DNA of 64,000 bases from Blastomyces gilchristii SLH14081 (Eukaryota; Ascomycota; Eurotiomycetes; Onygenales; Ajellomycetaceae). The notes beneath the pieces are model-generated. The model was not told the DNA's origin and made no database searches. It saw only the letters and a list, made by a program, of their open reading frames with translations. Shown one piece after another: positions 47,867 through 61,109 of this stretch (positions are counted from its first letter, which is position 1; every line of letters begins with the position of its first letter). The stretch lies in the NCBI RefSeq assembly GCF_000003855.2, contig NW_003101656.1:430925-494924 (forward strand), read 5' to 3'. The translations under genes were made by a program, and so were the position numbers.

Positions 47867-47885
47867 TGCAGCCCGTCACATCTAG

Positions 47886-48907
47886 CATGTTTAATTGTAT
47901 CTGTATTGTATTACTTACTGTTCATTCATTTGCTTTTTCATATTCTTCTATTATATTGTTATAACTGCTAATGTTCTTAAGATTAATTCTTTTATTCAGC
48001 TTTATCAGTCTGTATAGAAGATACTACAGAACAGTTCTACTGTGTGTGTCAGTTTGAACTCTGTTCTACAGCTGAAGACAGGCAATGATCACTGTTATGA
48101 GAATCTGCCTACTGTCTCTGAGATTGCAGTTGTTATACAGAACACTCTCAGCAGTATCTGTCATCTCTGTGTCATTCTTCTAATGCTATGACAGCTCAGT
48201 GCTAACTTGAGTCTCACATGTATTAATTCTCACAGTTCATTATATCTTTCACTGCATTATATTCTACTTTTTCCTTCTGAAGATCACAGCTGACATGTTG
48301 ATATAAATATACTTGCAGATCTCTCACCTGCCGGCAACAGCTCTTATGATGATGTTAATAATGCTGTTGAGAATAAAGATAAGTGTGATGACTATAGCCT
48401 GACTTTATGTATGTGATATGCATATAATCTTTTTCAATAAGATGATATTGATGCTTCTCTTTTTCAGGCTGAACATCTATTTCAACAATATTTAGTTAAT
48501 ATCTATATAAATGTTGATGAATAGCAGCTGAACTGAGTCTGTGCTCATCAACTGAAAATCTGTGCAGATTAATATAGTAATCTACATAATACTATACAGG
48601 CAGGTGATATATATTATAAGCAGCTTAATCACTGTGTGATATTACCTGCTTCTTATATAGACAGTGAACATTTTATGCATAAACTGTTCCAGAATTCTAT
48701 GACAATTGTCTTCAACTATGAGTGTTCAATTCTTTTCATTACATTCACAGTCAACTCTGAGTGAGAGAAGATTATCTGTGAGTTGCTCTCTGATCAGACT
48801 GTAGAAGACTGTTCAGATTTGATTGTATATATTTTTACAATGAAGATTTTTCATTTTCTTGATATTCTCAAAGTCAGACAGCTGTTCAAACTGATGTTGA
48901 TCAGAAT
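47886..48907 (+). pseudogene. Helitron Rep-helicase relic, continued
   Basis: Resumes the Helitron after G1 copy b. Read through stops, LKTGNDHCYENLPTVSEIAV near 48070-48130 corresponds to the Rep block that normally reads RRYNLPT-x-EIA. Then LSLHYIFYFFLL lies near 48246-48285, where PLHY-LFP is expected, and LFQQYLVNIYINVDE near 48476-48520. CVILPASYIDSEHFMHKLFQ, then FITFTVNSEW near 48630-48760, matches the ILPSSF...FITFTCNPxW block. The relay of these blocks across 19 kb shows that both halves were one gene. The catalytic HUH and helicase parts are absent, because LINE copy 2 interrupts at 48914. Confidence 0.82.
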
Positions 48908-49302
48908 ATGAACTATTATTATTATTATTATTATTATTATTCTTCAATAATAGATATATGCAGTCAGAGACTATGACATCTAACTGAAAATCTTTATTTC
49001 TCAGGGTTTTTCCTATATCTATAGAGTCAACTATTATACATTTATCAATTTCAGATATGCAAAATCAAAAAATTCCAGCTCAGAATACAAAAACTGTTTA
49101 CAAATTGCAGTATTTCAACACCTTCTGATACTTTGAAATCATTTGAGAATATCATGACAAAGGAAAAGAGAACATAGTCTTAAAGATAGACATATTAAAT
49201 AGATAGATAGAAAAGAAGAGAAAGAAACAAGTATAGTAAAGAGAGACTATAACAAAATAAAATTATTAAAAGATAGTGTATAGCTGTTTTAACAGACTAT
49301 AT

Positions 49303-52300
49303 CTGATCAATTTCCATCTCTTCATATTCAGATACTTCTGAATTCAGTCATTTTCTTGTAGCTGCTTGAGTTTCTGATAGAAAGTCTATTAAGTATTTAA
49401 TTCCTGTCTCAGTTGAGAATAAGAACGTCATATTTAATTCATTTAAATTATACTTCTTCTTTAATCTGACTCTGAGACTATTGTATAATGCACAATGTAT
49501 TACAATATACTCTGGATTTTTATCCACATTGCAGAATGAGCACTCTGTTGAATCAAATCTATCATCAAATCTTTGTATATAGGATTTGAAATAACCATGT
49601 CCTAGTTTTAGCTGAATTATGAATGAGAATATTTTCTTTTTACATTTAATTAAACAAGATTTTCACTTTGATTTTATCTCAAATCTTGAATAATGTATGC
49701 TCTTCTTTTGTTTCTGCCAGCTTTCATTTCACTTATTTAAATAAGATTCTTTTGTCTTTCTCTTTATGAAAGACCAGGACACTGTTTTTTGAATAGATCT
49801 GCTTAATTCTGAAGCCTTTTTTGCAGCTGAATCAGCCAATTCATTGTCATGAATATTCATATGAGCAGGAATTCAATGCAGATGAATTATCAGTTTTGAT
49901 GTTCTTCTCTTTTGAATTTTCAAAACAGAGTTTAAAATCAGTTCAAGATTCATTTGATTATTATGAATCTGACTATTTCTAAGTCTTTTTAAAGCAGCTT
50001 GACTATCAGAGAATATTCATATCTCTTTCAAACTATTTTCTCTTTTATGAGATTTTATTTCAATGACTTTGAACACTTTCACTATCATAAATAGTTCAGC
50101 ATCAAAGACTTCAGATTCACAGTCTAAATTTCAGAAATCTGAGATAGAATTGATATTATCTTCAGTATAAGCAATGTCTGCATCTAATCTATTCAAATTC
50201 TCATTTTTTGAGTCATCTGAGTAAATCAGAATAGAGTCTTTTATATTGATTGTAGAGATCTTCTTCAAATACTGTTCATATTCTCTCTCTTTAGATAGTT
50301 CACTTATTTATAAGTCTATGAGAGATTCCAGCTTTTCTCTTCAGAGAGATATCTTCTCATGATCAATTTTCTCAGCATTTAATGAAGAAAATTGATTCTT
50401 AATAAGTGAACATAGTCTATACAGTTGAGAGGGCATTTTCTTTAAAGCATTATTCTTATTTCAATCAAGAAATCTATTTCAATCCAGTTCATTTTCTGAG
50501 TTAACTGATGAAAATGAAGAAGAGACTCTTTCTCTGATTATATGATTTGAGCTCATCATCATGACTCTCAGAGTATAGTTTATACAGGCCTTTTCAAATT
50601 GAATAGCAGAAGATGAAATTGAAGCTTCAATTTTCATTACTTTAATAGAAGATGATTTGAATGCTCTTAGAATTCTTCTCAAAGCTCTGTTTTATAGACT
50701 TTGAAAGAGTTCAGTGAAGTTATCTTGATTGTTTCATCAAACTTGAACTTCATAATCAGCTACTGAGATAATATAGGCTATGTATAACTGTCTCATAGCC
50801 TGAAAGAATAGATCTCTCTTAGTATTTGATAGTCTGATTATACTATTCAGTAGTCTCTCTGTCTTGATGATTCTTTATTGAATATAATATTTAAAATTCA
50901 ACTTGGAGTTTAACCATACTTCTAGTTATTTGATATTCAAACTGAGTTTAATCTCTTTATTCAAAAGAGTTACACTTAGTTCTTTCTCATTAAATCTGAG
51001 AAAAAAGTGAATTAACTCAGTTTTATTTATATCAAATTGAATTAAATTGATATCTGCTCTAACAAAGATTTTCTTTACTGCTTTCTTAATCACTTCTAAA
51101 TTCTCTTTGATTGTCTTTGAACTGTACAGTAGATCAATATCATCTATATAACTTGAAGATCTCACTATTTTCATCTCTCTATTCTTGAATATATATGCAG
51201 TGTATATTGTAAATAAAACAGGTGAGATTGAAGATTCTTATGATACTTTTATTTTTATCTCAGTTTTATCTTATTTTCTTTCACCAAAGAATAGTTGTAT
51301 AATTCTTTTAGATATGAAATAATTAACTCATTTTATTAGAGAAAGTGACAGTTTTAACATCTTTAAAGTTTGAATTATCTTAGACTTTGAAATATGATCA
51401 AATGCATCTTTTATATCAATAAAAACTGCAGTTGAGACCAGGTCTTCATACTTTGTTACTTGAATATCATGAATAACTGAGAGAACAGTGTCAATTACAG
51501 AACATTATTTTCTATCTCTCATTTATTCATTAAATAGAAGAGAATCACTAATAGAGCTTATAAAAGATAATCTAGTAGCTATTATCTTTTCTAGAACTGT
51601 TTTCAAACAGTTCAATAGAGATTTTACTCTATATAACTTAGAAATTGAAGCTTTTCTATTAGGTTTTATAAGGATTACTTCAGTAGCTTCTCTTCAGTAT
51701 TCAGAATGATAACTATTTTTTAAGAGATTGAAAAAGAGCTCAAAATATTCATTCTTCAAGTAGAAATATATGTTTTGAATAATTAAATGATTAATTGAAT
51801 CAGGCTCTGCAGCAGTTTTAATTGAACTTGAGAATATTACTGACTCTAGTTCATCACATGTAAGTCAGGCCATTCTCAGTTATTTTCATCAATATATTCA
51901 TGAAATGACATATTCTTCTCTTCTAAATGTGATGAGTTTTGAAAGAGAATTCTCATAAAAGTTTGACATTTTTCCTTAAAAGAGTTTGCTGTATATAGTT
52001 CATTCTGAAATTCATATTCTAAGATTGAAAGCTTTGCTACACTTCTTGTTTTAGTATAGTTAAAAACTTTAAAAACTTCTTTTTCTTATACTTCTTCAAG
52101 AAATTTGTTTCAGTAATCTGTTTTGAGTTTTTTAATATCTGAAAAATATTCATTTCAAATAGCTTTGAATTCTTCATCAGATATTAAGTTATTCTTTCAA
52201 TCTCTCTTAGCAGTGACTAATTACTTTCTTTTAAAAGTGATATTCTCATTTCATCAAGGTTTGAAATACTTAGAAGACTTTTTCTTTGAAATATTTTCTT

Positions 52301-53215
52301 CAATACTTATTAGAAGAATAGATGTAATCAGCTTTACTCTATTCTCAAGTATTTTATTTGAGATATCTTGACTTTGATTTCAATAGAGCTTACTCTGTCT
52401 TTTAGATTTCAGCTATTTTACTCTTTCTTCAACTGCTTTTCAATCAGCTTTTTCAAAGTTATACTGATTAGAGAGAAGAGGATTTTCACTTCTTTGTTTT
52501 TCACTCAGTTCAATATCAAATTGAATAATCTCATGATCTGATTCTGAGGTTTTATTTGAATTAATAAATCAGTTTATAAGTCTTCTTTCAATTAGATTTT
52601 ATGATATGAAAGTTAGATCTATGATAGATTTCTGTTTCATGTCTTTTCTAAAGAATGTTTATTTTTCTGACTTGTTAACTAAATCTATTGAATGCTTAAA
52701 AGTTCATTCAATCAGTTTATCTGCTCTTACTGTTCTTATGCACTCTGAGTTTTATCAGAGATGATGTGTATTGAAATCTTCTGCAATTATAGAGTTTTTT
52801 AAGAGAGTTATATTCAAAAATTCTCTATTAATTGTTCAGATATTATTGTTTTCTTTCAATGACTTTTCATTATAGATATTTATAAGTTGAATAGTATCAA
52901 ACTCATTAACTTTATCTATAATATCACTTCACTAGAATATCAGAGTCAGATATGATATCAAATCTCAGATTAAATTAATATCTTGATCTTCTTCTCTCAT
53001 AGATCACTACTCTTGATTTTATCTCAGATTTTTCAGAAAGAAAGCAGTAATAGCTTGAATGAGAAATAATATACTTTTGCTCAGTATCAAAGTTTAGTTC
53101 TTAAAGAAGTACAAAGTTAACTTTTTATTCAAATGCAATCTGAAGATAAGAATAAATACAATTTGAGTTTCTATTCATATTGTTTTAAATAAATGTGATT
53201 TTTGAAGAGTTTTTA
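49303..53215 (-). pseudogene. LINE copy 2 ORF2 relic
   Basis: Colinear with copy 1 ORF2. The RT box is SYIDDIDLLYSS (near 51160-51125). The RNase H lies near 50280-49830 and the C-terminal CCHC-like motif near 49560-49490. The endonuclease lies near 53150-52400. The stop that ends copy 1 ORF2 reads CAG here. Stops are at partly different places from copy 1, so most decay occurred independently in each copy. Confidence 0.85.
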
Positions 53216-53239
53216 AACTTTTTTTATTGTTTTTGTTAT

Positions 53240-54267
53240 ACATTCATACTAAAAGAGAGTGAAGATAGAGTAGAATCTAATCACTATCATTAGATAGTAG
53301 ATTATAACTATTTTAAAAAGCAGGAATCTCAACTGCTTGCATTCTATCTAGTTTATCACCAGAGTCATTTCTCAATTCTCTAATCTTAACAGATATTTAA
53401 GAATTCAAATTCTGTTTATATTTAGCTGAAGAATTGAAGTTTGAAGATCTAGACATTTGAGAGTTTCTTCTTTTTAAGCTTACAGTTATAGATTTACTAG
53501 CTAGACTTTTCTCTTCAGTTTTAGATTCACTTTGAGCTTCATCTTTTCTTCAGTTCTTCTGAGTTCTTGAAGCAAATACACATTCTTTTGAACTAGATGC
53601 ATATTTTTCTTTGCAATTGAAGCACTTAAGCAGAGTATGTTGACATATTTCCTCTCTTTTTAAGCATGTTTCACATTTATGCTTACTAGTTTTGTGATCT
53701 CTAGCACAGAATGTGCATTTTGAGTCTCTGAAACAAGAGATTGTAAAGTGTTCATATCTTTGACAGTTTGAACACTGTGTTTGAGCTTTGAGATTCATTC
53801 TTGAGTCTTTGAATTCATGAATTCTTATTTTGAAATCTGCTACTCTTACTTCAGAGATTCTTGATTATTCAAGTGTTTTTGTATATACTAGAACAGAGGC
53901 ATTTCTTCTGCTCTGTCTGAACTCAATTGAATTAAGTCACACAGGCTTTTTTCTTAGTGGAATAGAATTGTATTCTTCTAATTCATTTTTAAGAAGTAGC
54001 ATTTCTTTCTCACAGTCAAAAATTTCAACTGAAATATCATGAAGAATGAATTTGTCTCACTTTTCATCTTTCTCAGAATAGAATTATTGTATTCAGTAGA
54101 GATTCTATTGCTGATTTTCAGAGATTCTCATTCTGAATGAGGAGTTCTGCACTGAATTCAGGCATTGGAGTCAAAATAATAGAATTTTCAAAGAAAGATG
54201 TCTCAATTATAGCTATAACTGATTTTTGAAGTTCAATATCAGTTATTAACTGAGAAAAGAACTGCTG
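53240..54267 (-). pseudogene. LINE copy 2 ORF1 relic, C-terminal part
   Basis: Contains the best view of the zinc knuckles (53798-53550): CSNCQRYEHFTISC, CTFCARDHKTSKHKC, and CQHTLLKCFNC followed by a Cys. The first fits C-x2-C-x4-H-x4-C. Upstream, the frame is cut by G1 copy c at 54268 and resumes at 59950. Confidence 0.82.
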
Positions 54268-54573
54268 TGTAAGGGGCCTACACCGAATAGATCGGTATAA
54301 TATATAGGTCTTATATAACAAAGAGAAAAACGTTAGAGAAGAAAAGAAAGAAAAAGTGCAGAAATCAGCAATTGAAGTGAATATTTATACATTTATATAA
54401 TGATGTATGCAGTGAAGCTTCAGAGCGGAAGAATCTATACACATTTATAGCAGCCGAGGATCGGCGATTGAGAATGGCTGAGAATCAGAGCATATGAGTT
54501 TGAGAGTGAAGTGAAAGAATCTATGAAGTGAAGTGAAATCATCTATATAATTGATCAGGCACAGTCTGTCAAA
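54268..54573 (-). repeat. G1 copy c left LTR, 306 bp
   Basis: Outer start tgtaaggggcctacaccg keeps CC, GG and CG. Inner end caggcacagtctgtcaaa is mutated. Confidence 0.93.
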
Positions 54574-54619
54574 TTAGTCTCTCTCTTTCAGAAGCAGTTC
54601 TCATCAGTCAAGAACTGCT
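54574..54619 (-). promoter_or_regulatory. G1 copy c polypurine tract and perfect 9-bp hairpin
   Basis: Minus-strand GAAAGAGAGAGACTAA next to the LTR. The inverted repeat AGCAGTTCT (54593-54601) and AGAACTGCT (54611-54619) is perfect with a 9-nt loop, and is the same in copy d (63187-63213). Confidence 0.65.
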
Positions 54620-54774
54620 GTTTTAAATAATACAGAACTCAGAGTTCAGATTGATTGATTATAGCTGACTCATTTCATAAGATATTATTAGTCATGACTA
54701 CAGAGTCTCTCATTGAGAATATTCTCAATCTCTCACTCAAGCTCATTATCTTCTTCTATGATGTCTGATAACTG

Positions 54775-57700
54775 TCAGTTAGAAGTCAGCTGAGAAGAGA
54801 ATGAATCAGTGATAGTATGATGAAACAAGCTTGTATGAAATACATCATGAATCTCTGATAATATGTCAAGACAGTAGTTATGACTATCTAGAACTTCTAT
54901 CACTTTATACTTGATATGACAGTAATCTAGTGTATGAGATGAATATATGATTTGTATATTCTTAAGATTCAATTATATCAGATCTTCTATCTTATATTAT
55001 TCAGCAGAGTCTTAGTAAATATTGATTTAATTCTCTTAATCTTGTTTCACAGTTGTCATGAAGATCCCTGATTAATCACAGATATATCAGAGCTTTGTTA
55101 CTATATTATTAATAATCTGAATTGAACTGTGAGAATCTGATGTGAACTGTGTAGTCTCTAGAAGATTTAACACCTTCATGTGATAACTGTGTGTAAGAAA
55201 GAACAGGCTTATATCTGTTGAAACAGCATCTCATTCATTGATAGTTGTCTCTGTGTGTAGAAGTAGATCATGTCAATTATCTTATAAGTGATTACAGAAC
55301 TTACATAGATAGTTCTTTACAGTCTGAATTATTCATTCTAATGCATCATCAGTCTCAGAGTGATAGATAGTTAACAGATAATATATAATCTTGAGAACTT
55401 GACAGATTCTTATTCAGAGAGTGCTCACAAATTAGCAGCTCTAATCTGATACTATTGATCTCAGCAACTTATATATCTGATAGAATGAACTCTGTAAGAA
55501 GGCTTCAGTGACCTTTTCAGTATTTATCTTATTATAAGATTTCAATATTATATCTTTACTTAGTGAGTTAATAATGATCAGACTGTTTCTATAATTCTTA
55601 CTCTTAGATAGATTAATAGTGAAGTTAATTACTACATCTAATCAGATTCTATTAGAAATATTAAGTGATTTCAGTAGATCTTTTCTATAATTCATTTATA
55701 AGATAATGAAAGAACAGTAGTTGTAGTTTTGAATGAAGTATCTGATACTGTTTAATATCTCAGATTAATAGAACTTTCAGAAGATCATTCTATACAGTTA
55801 TTCACAGTCTGAATGATCAGTTATATATGAATCATGTATCTCTTGCATTATCTGAGTGTGTAAGAATTCAGAGTGAGAGACTCAGTGTTGTTTATGAAAA
55901 TATAGAGTGTTATTATCATCAATTGAATATTCTGAGATGTCAGTTCTTACATATAATTATGAGAAAAATCAGAGTACTTCTTGTTATACTGCTTCAGTGA
56001 GTGCTTAGAGAAGTTCCTTAGTTTGAGCTGCTGTATATTATAGCTCATCTAATGTAGGTTCAGAAGAAGTTGAGATATCAGTGACAGTTCTAATCAGAGA
56101 AGCATGTATAGTACTGTGAGCTATTTCATCTTGATTAACTAGTATCTGTAGATTTAAGAGCTGATGCTCTCAGTTCATTCAGCAAGTATCTGTTACATTG
56201 AATAATATATCTTGCTCTCATTATGAGAGGGCATCTGTCATTGAGTTCTGACTGTCAGAACAGTAGTGTATTGTAAAATAAAAGCAGTTTAAGAACTCAG
56301 ATCATCATATCTGTCATTCAGTGAGTTTATAAGTAGTTATAAAGTATTTAAGATTCTTATAATCTATCACTATCTCAAATTCAGAGACACTTCAGAGTTC
56401 AGAGTCTCATTCTTCTAAATAGTATATAATTGTGAGAAGCTTCTTATCATAGATCTCATAATTATATTCAGTGAGACTCAGTTTCTTAGATATGAAGATA
56501 TATAATTGTAGAACATCTTCATTATTATATTATAATATCACTTCTTCTATTATATAGTCAGAGAATCAGCTTCAATACTATCTTATAATCAGAATTGAAT
56601 ATTATCAGTAGAGAGATATTAATGAATATCTTCTTTATCTGTATAATCACAGCTTCAGTATCTGCTGATTATTGAAATACTGAGTCTTTCTTAGTAAGTT
56701 CTGTAAGTGATCTCATAATATCTGAGAAGTTTTGTATAAATCATTAATAGAAGTTAGCAAATCTGATGAAGCTTTGTACAGCTTTCACAGTGTGCAGAGT
56801 CTCTTATTCAAGAATAGCAGAGATCTTCTCAGAATTCATTCAGATTTTCTTATCAGCTGCTATGATGAAATCTAAGTATTTAGTACTCTTGACTTTGAAA
56901 TCACACTTATCAATATCAATTGATAGTTCTGCTGCTCATAGTTATTATAATATATTTTATACATGCTCTTAATATTTCTTTCTGAATTCATCAGTGAAGA
57001 TGAGAATGTTATCTAGATAAACAGATACAAATTTATCAAGAAAGTCTCAGAGTGCTCAGTTGATATACTTCTGAAATATACTGAGAGTATTGATTAGTTC
57101 AAAGAGTGTGACTATTCATTTAAAGAGATTATATCATGATTGAAATACTGTAAATCACTCATCTTCTTCAGTAATGCAGATCTTATAAAACACAGTGATA
57201 ACATTGAACTTTATAAATCATTGAGCTTGTTTAATATAAGCTAGAGTTTCATTGATAAGAGATAAAGAATAACAGTCTTTCTTTGTTAATCTATTTCATT
57301 CTTGATAATTCATACAGAATCAGAGTTCTTTATCTGATTTCTTTGTAAAGAGAATAGAGACTGCAGTAGAAGAGTTATTAACATGTATAAATTCTTTATT
57401 TAATAGATTATTAAGTGTCTTTTAAAGAAGAAGAAGTTCATCTCACAACATGTTATAAAGAGAGTCTTATGATGATTTAAGATTCTTATTATTCTTTTTC
57501 TCTAACTTAATACTGTAATCCACTTTAGAATCTTGTAAGAAGAGTATGTTTATAATATTATCTTATCAGAAGACATCTAGATATTCATGATATTATTAAG
57601 AGAGTTTTGTACAAGTATCTGTTATTGTAATATGAAATAACTTTTTTAGAGTCTTTTTAATATTAATCAGACTCACAGAATAGATTGATATATGATTCTG

Positions 57701-58160
57701 CTATCAGTGAACTTATCAGTGACTCTGTCCGTGATTTTGATAATGACTTCTTTTTCAGAGTATTTCATAAGTATTGACAGAGATCTGTGTAAGGTTCATA
57801 GTTCTATAAATATCATCTTCATAAATTCTATTATCATTAGAGAATATCAAGCTTCTGTTTCAAGTGTTCAGTAAGATATCTTATTCAGATAGTCAGACAA
57901 GTTCTAACATAAGATTATAATTAAGATTATTAACTTCATATGTATAGATATCTTCATATTGATATTCTCTCACATCTATATTTAGTTTCATTATATAATG
58001 AGTACAAACATCTTTCAGATTATCAAATTCTGTGAAAAGTCAGAGTTTTGATAAAGAGATACACTGAAGATTATAATATTATATAACTGAAGATTTTATT
58101 ATTATATAGTGACATAGACTGCTGTCTATCATGACTGTCATATTATACATATTATCAATC
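54775..58160 (-). pseudogene. G1 copy c pol relic
   Basis: Integrase C-terminal piece at 54972-54775 (SHTLDYCHIKYKVIEVLDSH, then EIHDVFHTSLFHH). The RT box near 57015 reads YLDN. The protease lies near 58150-57920. Colinear with copies a, b and b1, with stops throughout. Confidence 0.82.
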
Positions 58161-58209
58161 ACAGTAGATACAAGAATTGTATTCATTGTTATTTTCTCTT
58201 TAAATTATT

Positions 58210-59370
58210 GTTGTTCAATCTCTTAAAACTCCTGTTTACAAATTTGAATAGAAGTTAATCTTTTCTCTGTTTCACTGATATATTCTCATAGTTATCTTCT
58301 GAATCTTTCTCTAATGTAATGTGATTGATGTGAACAGACACTGATTCATTCTTTAAACAAGAAGACACTGATCTTTCTCTCAAGTATGAAGACACATAGA
58401 TTGATGAGCAGTTAAAAGCAATGTGTTCTGATCAGTTACAGTTGAGACATACTTTATATTAATGTCAATCAGTGACTTCTTCAAGAGTGATCTCAGAGAC
58501 TCAGAAGCCTGTTCAGACAGTGAAGACTCTTGCTTATATATAGATATTCAAGTCTACTCAGTTCATAGCATCTGTATCATTGTTGTTATTCTTCAGTATA
58601 GATGTATGAGTGACTGAAATGTAATATCTTCTATCACTGTTCTGTATACTCTTGAGCTTGATAAGACAGTTGTTCAATGTTCAGAGCTGTATACAGAAGT
58701 CTTCATAAGTCTGATCTTTATCTACACCTATAAGAGCCTGTAAGAGTTTGAAAGTTAATATCTTCTTGAGCATGCTAATCTTTATTTGATTCTTTCAAGA
58801 TTAATTATCTGCTTCTAGAATCATAGTATTGAAGTCAGAAATGAATGTTATAAGAGAAGTGTTTCTCTGTCAGATACTCTGTAATCAATTTAATACTTTC
58901 TGTTACATAGCAGTGTCTCAGAACAGAACATCAAGATGTTTTATAATATTATTAGATGTTAATAACACTGATTCACATGCTTTCATTCATGAATGAAATT
59001 TCTGTTTCATACAATTCTTCAATCATTCATTGATATATCAATCTTAATTAGTTAATGAACTGATGACATCTTCATCTAAACTTAGTTTCATGAGCATTTT
59101 CATTCTTCATGATAAGTAGAGAGTGAGATCAGAAGTATTGAAATATGCAGAAGCATCTAAGCATTTCTTCAGTGCTTTTATATTCAATTCTGTAGATGTT
59201 CAAATCACATAAGTTAATTGTTGAATCTCTTCATATTGAAGTTGTTGAGTTGCATGCATATCAGCTATTTATTGTTGTTGTAATTTCAACATTGCTCAGA
59301 GCTATTGTGATATCATGTCTATACTCACATTCAAGGGTTCTATATTATTGTTAGACATGGTTATATTGAT
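58210..59370 (-). pseudogene. G1 copy c gag relic
   Basis: Homologous to the gag of copy a, with the N-terminus near 59365 and a knuckle region near 58440-58400. Stops and indels in all frames. Confidence 0.65.
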
Positions 59371-59638
59371 TGCCAGATATGTAATTGTATGAATATCTCA
59401 TACATCTGAGTGTCAGAACTCTCAGGTCTTTCACTGATATTCTCTTGTAAGATCTTATTGCAGGGCCAGAGTAACTGATGAGCAAGCTTCTATCTGAGAA
59501 CTCAGTGTCTGCTTAACTGTTTCTCTTTCTTACATGTTGTTACGCGTTCGGATATCTCTCAATGAATAATCATTTCTAATGAGAAGATGATGCATGAATA
59601 ATCATTTTGTAATAAGAAGACAATGAATGTTTTTCTAG

Positions 59639-59944
59639 TGTAAGAGGCCTACACCGAATAGATCGGTATAATATATAGGTCTTACATAACAAAGAGAAAA
59701 ACGTTAGAGAAGAAAAGAAAGAGAAAGTGTAGAAATCAGCAATCAGAGTGGATATTTATACACATATATAATGGAATACACAGTGGAGCTTCGGGGCGGA
59801 AGAATCTATATGCATTCGTAGCGGCCGAGGATCGGCGATCGAGAATGGCCGAGAATCAGAGCATATGTGTTCGAGAGTGGAGCGGAAGAATCTATGAAGT
59901 GGAGCGGAACAGTCTATATAATTGATCGGGCGCAGCCCGCCACA
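59639..59944 (-). repeat. G1 copy c right LTR, 306 bp
   Basis: Outer end keeps CG (gcggccgaggatcggcgatc, gggcgcagcccgccaca). The inner start also retains caccgaatagatcgg, the least mutated inner start of the set. Confidence 0.93.
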
Positions 59945-59949
59945 TGCTG

Positions 59950-60551
59950 ATTAAATTTCATTTCTAATTCTGAAAATGAGATTTGAGTTTAGCTTGTTTT
60001 TTTGCAAGATCTTCTTTATTAGAGACTTTGAGAAATAAGTCTTCTATTTCTGAAGATTTGAAAGTTCTTCTCTTTTTGCATTTCTTTTTTTTTCTTTCTA
60101 TGAACAGAGATCTGAGTAATATTCTTCTCAGTTTTCTCAGAATTTTGAGCAGGTTTTGAACTAGCAGATTTAGAGATAGCAGATTCTGCTACTTAAGCAT
60201 ATGTTTTCTTCTGATTTGAAGAAGAAGATGAAAAAGTAGAAGATAAAAAAGAGTCAGTTACTGTACTAAAAGATTTCAATGTTTTTTGAATTGTGTTTGA
60301 AATTCCAAGTTTGAACTTGATCACTTCTTGTAGTTGTCTAGCCTGAGTATGAAGAATTAACAGAACTTCTTCATTCTTCTCACTCAGACACTGTTTTTCA
60401 AGAATTTTACTTGCTTTTTCCAGTTTTGAATTTCAAGAACTTGTTATTTCTCTATTTCTTCCTTCTTTCTTCTCTTTAGAATTTCAATCTCAGGAACAGC
60501 ATCTGAGAAAACATCTTTTTTCAAATCAACTGAGTGTACTCTTGAACTCAT
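59950..60551 (-). pseudogene. LINE copy 2 ORF1 relic, N-terminal part
   Basis: Continuation of ORF1 beyond G1 copy c. It holds the Ser-rich and Lys/Glu-rich N-terminal segment equivalent to 8193-7560 in copy 1, with additional stops. Confidence 0.75.
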
Positions 60552-60562
60552 TTTACTCAATG

Positions 60563-60750
60563 AATGAAAAGTTAATCAGACTGTTTCAATTGAGAGATTT
60601 ATCAGTCTATTTTGAAATGAAAAGTTGATCAGACTGTTTTAATTGAGAGATTTATTAATCTATTTTTAAATAAAAAGTTAATTAGACTGTTTCAGTTAAG
60701 AGATTTATTAGTCTATTTTCAATTGAAAAGTTGATCAGACTGTTTCAAAA
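60563..60750 (-). repeat. 53-bp tandem repeats in LINE copy 2 leader
   Basis: Same 3.5-unit array as 8198-8383 in copy 1, upstream of the ORF1 start. Confidence 0.85.
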
Positions 60751-61009
60751 GAAGAATGAAAGACTTTTATATATAAAATATCTGATTTTTTTTCACACTA
60801 GTTCAGTAACTAGATTAGATTTTTGAAGACAATCTAATAAACTAAAATTGATTTTTAAGATAAATCAATAAAATCTTTATAAACTCTTTCTTGAAATACA
60901 GTGAGAAAAAGTATGATATCAATTGATAATAAATCAGATAATATGACAGTTTTTGAGAGAAAAACTGATAAAAAATAAGTCAATTTTTTACAGAGAAATT
61001 GATTAAAAC

Positions 61010-61109
61010 NNNNNNNNNNNNNNNNNNNNNNNNNNNNNNNNNNNNNNNNNNNNNNNNNNNNNNNNNNNNNNNNNNNNNNNNNNNNNNNNNNNNNNNNNNN
61101 NNNNNNNNN
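61010..61109. other. Assembly gap (100 Ns)
   Basis: Standard-size N run in the LINE copy 2 5' region; the equivalent in copy 1 is about 8645-8740. Confidence 0.99.

Larger units (their letters stand above)
28740..47880 (-). mobile_element. G1 copy b (outer), carrying nested G1 copy b1 and G2
   Basis: Minus-strand Ty3/gypsy element inserted into the Helitron, with a TCTAG duplication at 28735-28739 and 47881-47885. It is interrupted at 30216-36384 by copy b1 and, in its right LTR, at 40622-47866 by G2. Subtracting these leaves about 5717 bp, the family length. Its two LTRs are each 258 bp and share the same ~48-bp deletion relative to other G1 LTRs, which confirms they belong together. A 100-N gap lies in its leader. 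Confidence 0.9.
54268..59944 (-). mobile_element. G1 copy c, nested in LINE copy 2 ORF1, 5677 bp, inactive
   Basis: Minus-strand element with 306-bp LTRs (54268-54573, 59639-59944) and a perfect TGCTG duplication (54263-54267, 59945-59949). The LINE sequence on both sides joins exactly as in copy 1 (gaactgctgactaatttc there). Gag lies near 59370-58210 and pol near 58160-54775. Confidence 0.95.

Noticed and set aside
54118..54321. 67-codon minus ORF with a novel N-terminus
   Set aside because: Its first residues come from the G1 copy c LTR and the rest from LINE ORF1; a chance fusion at an insertion site.
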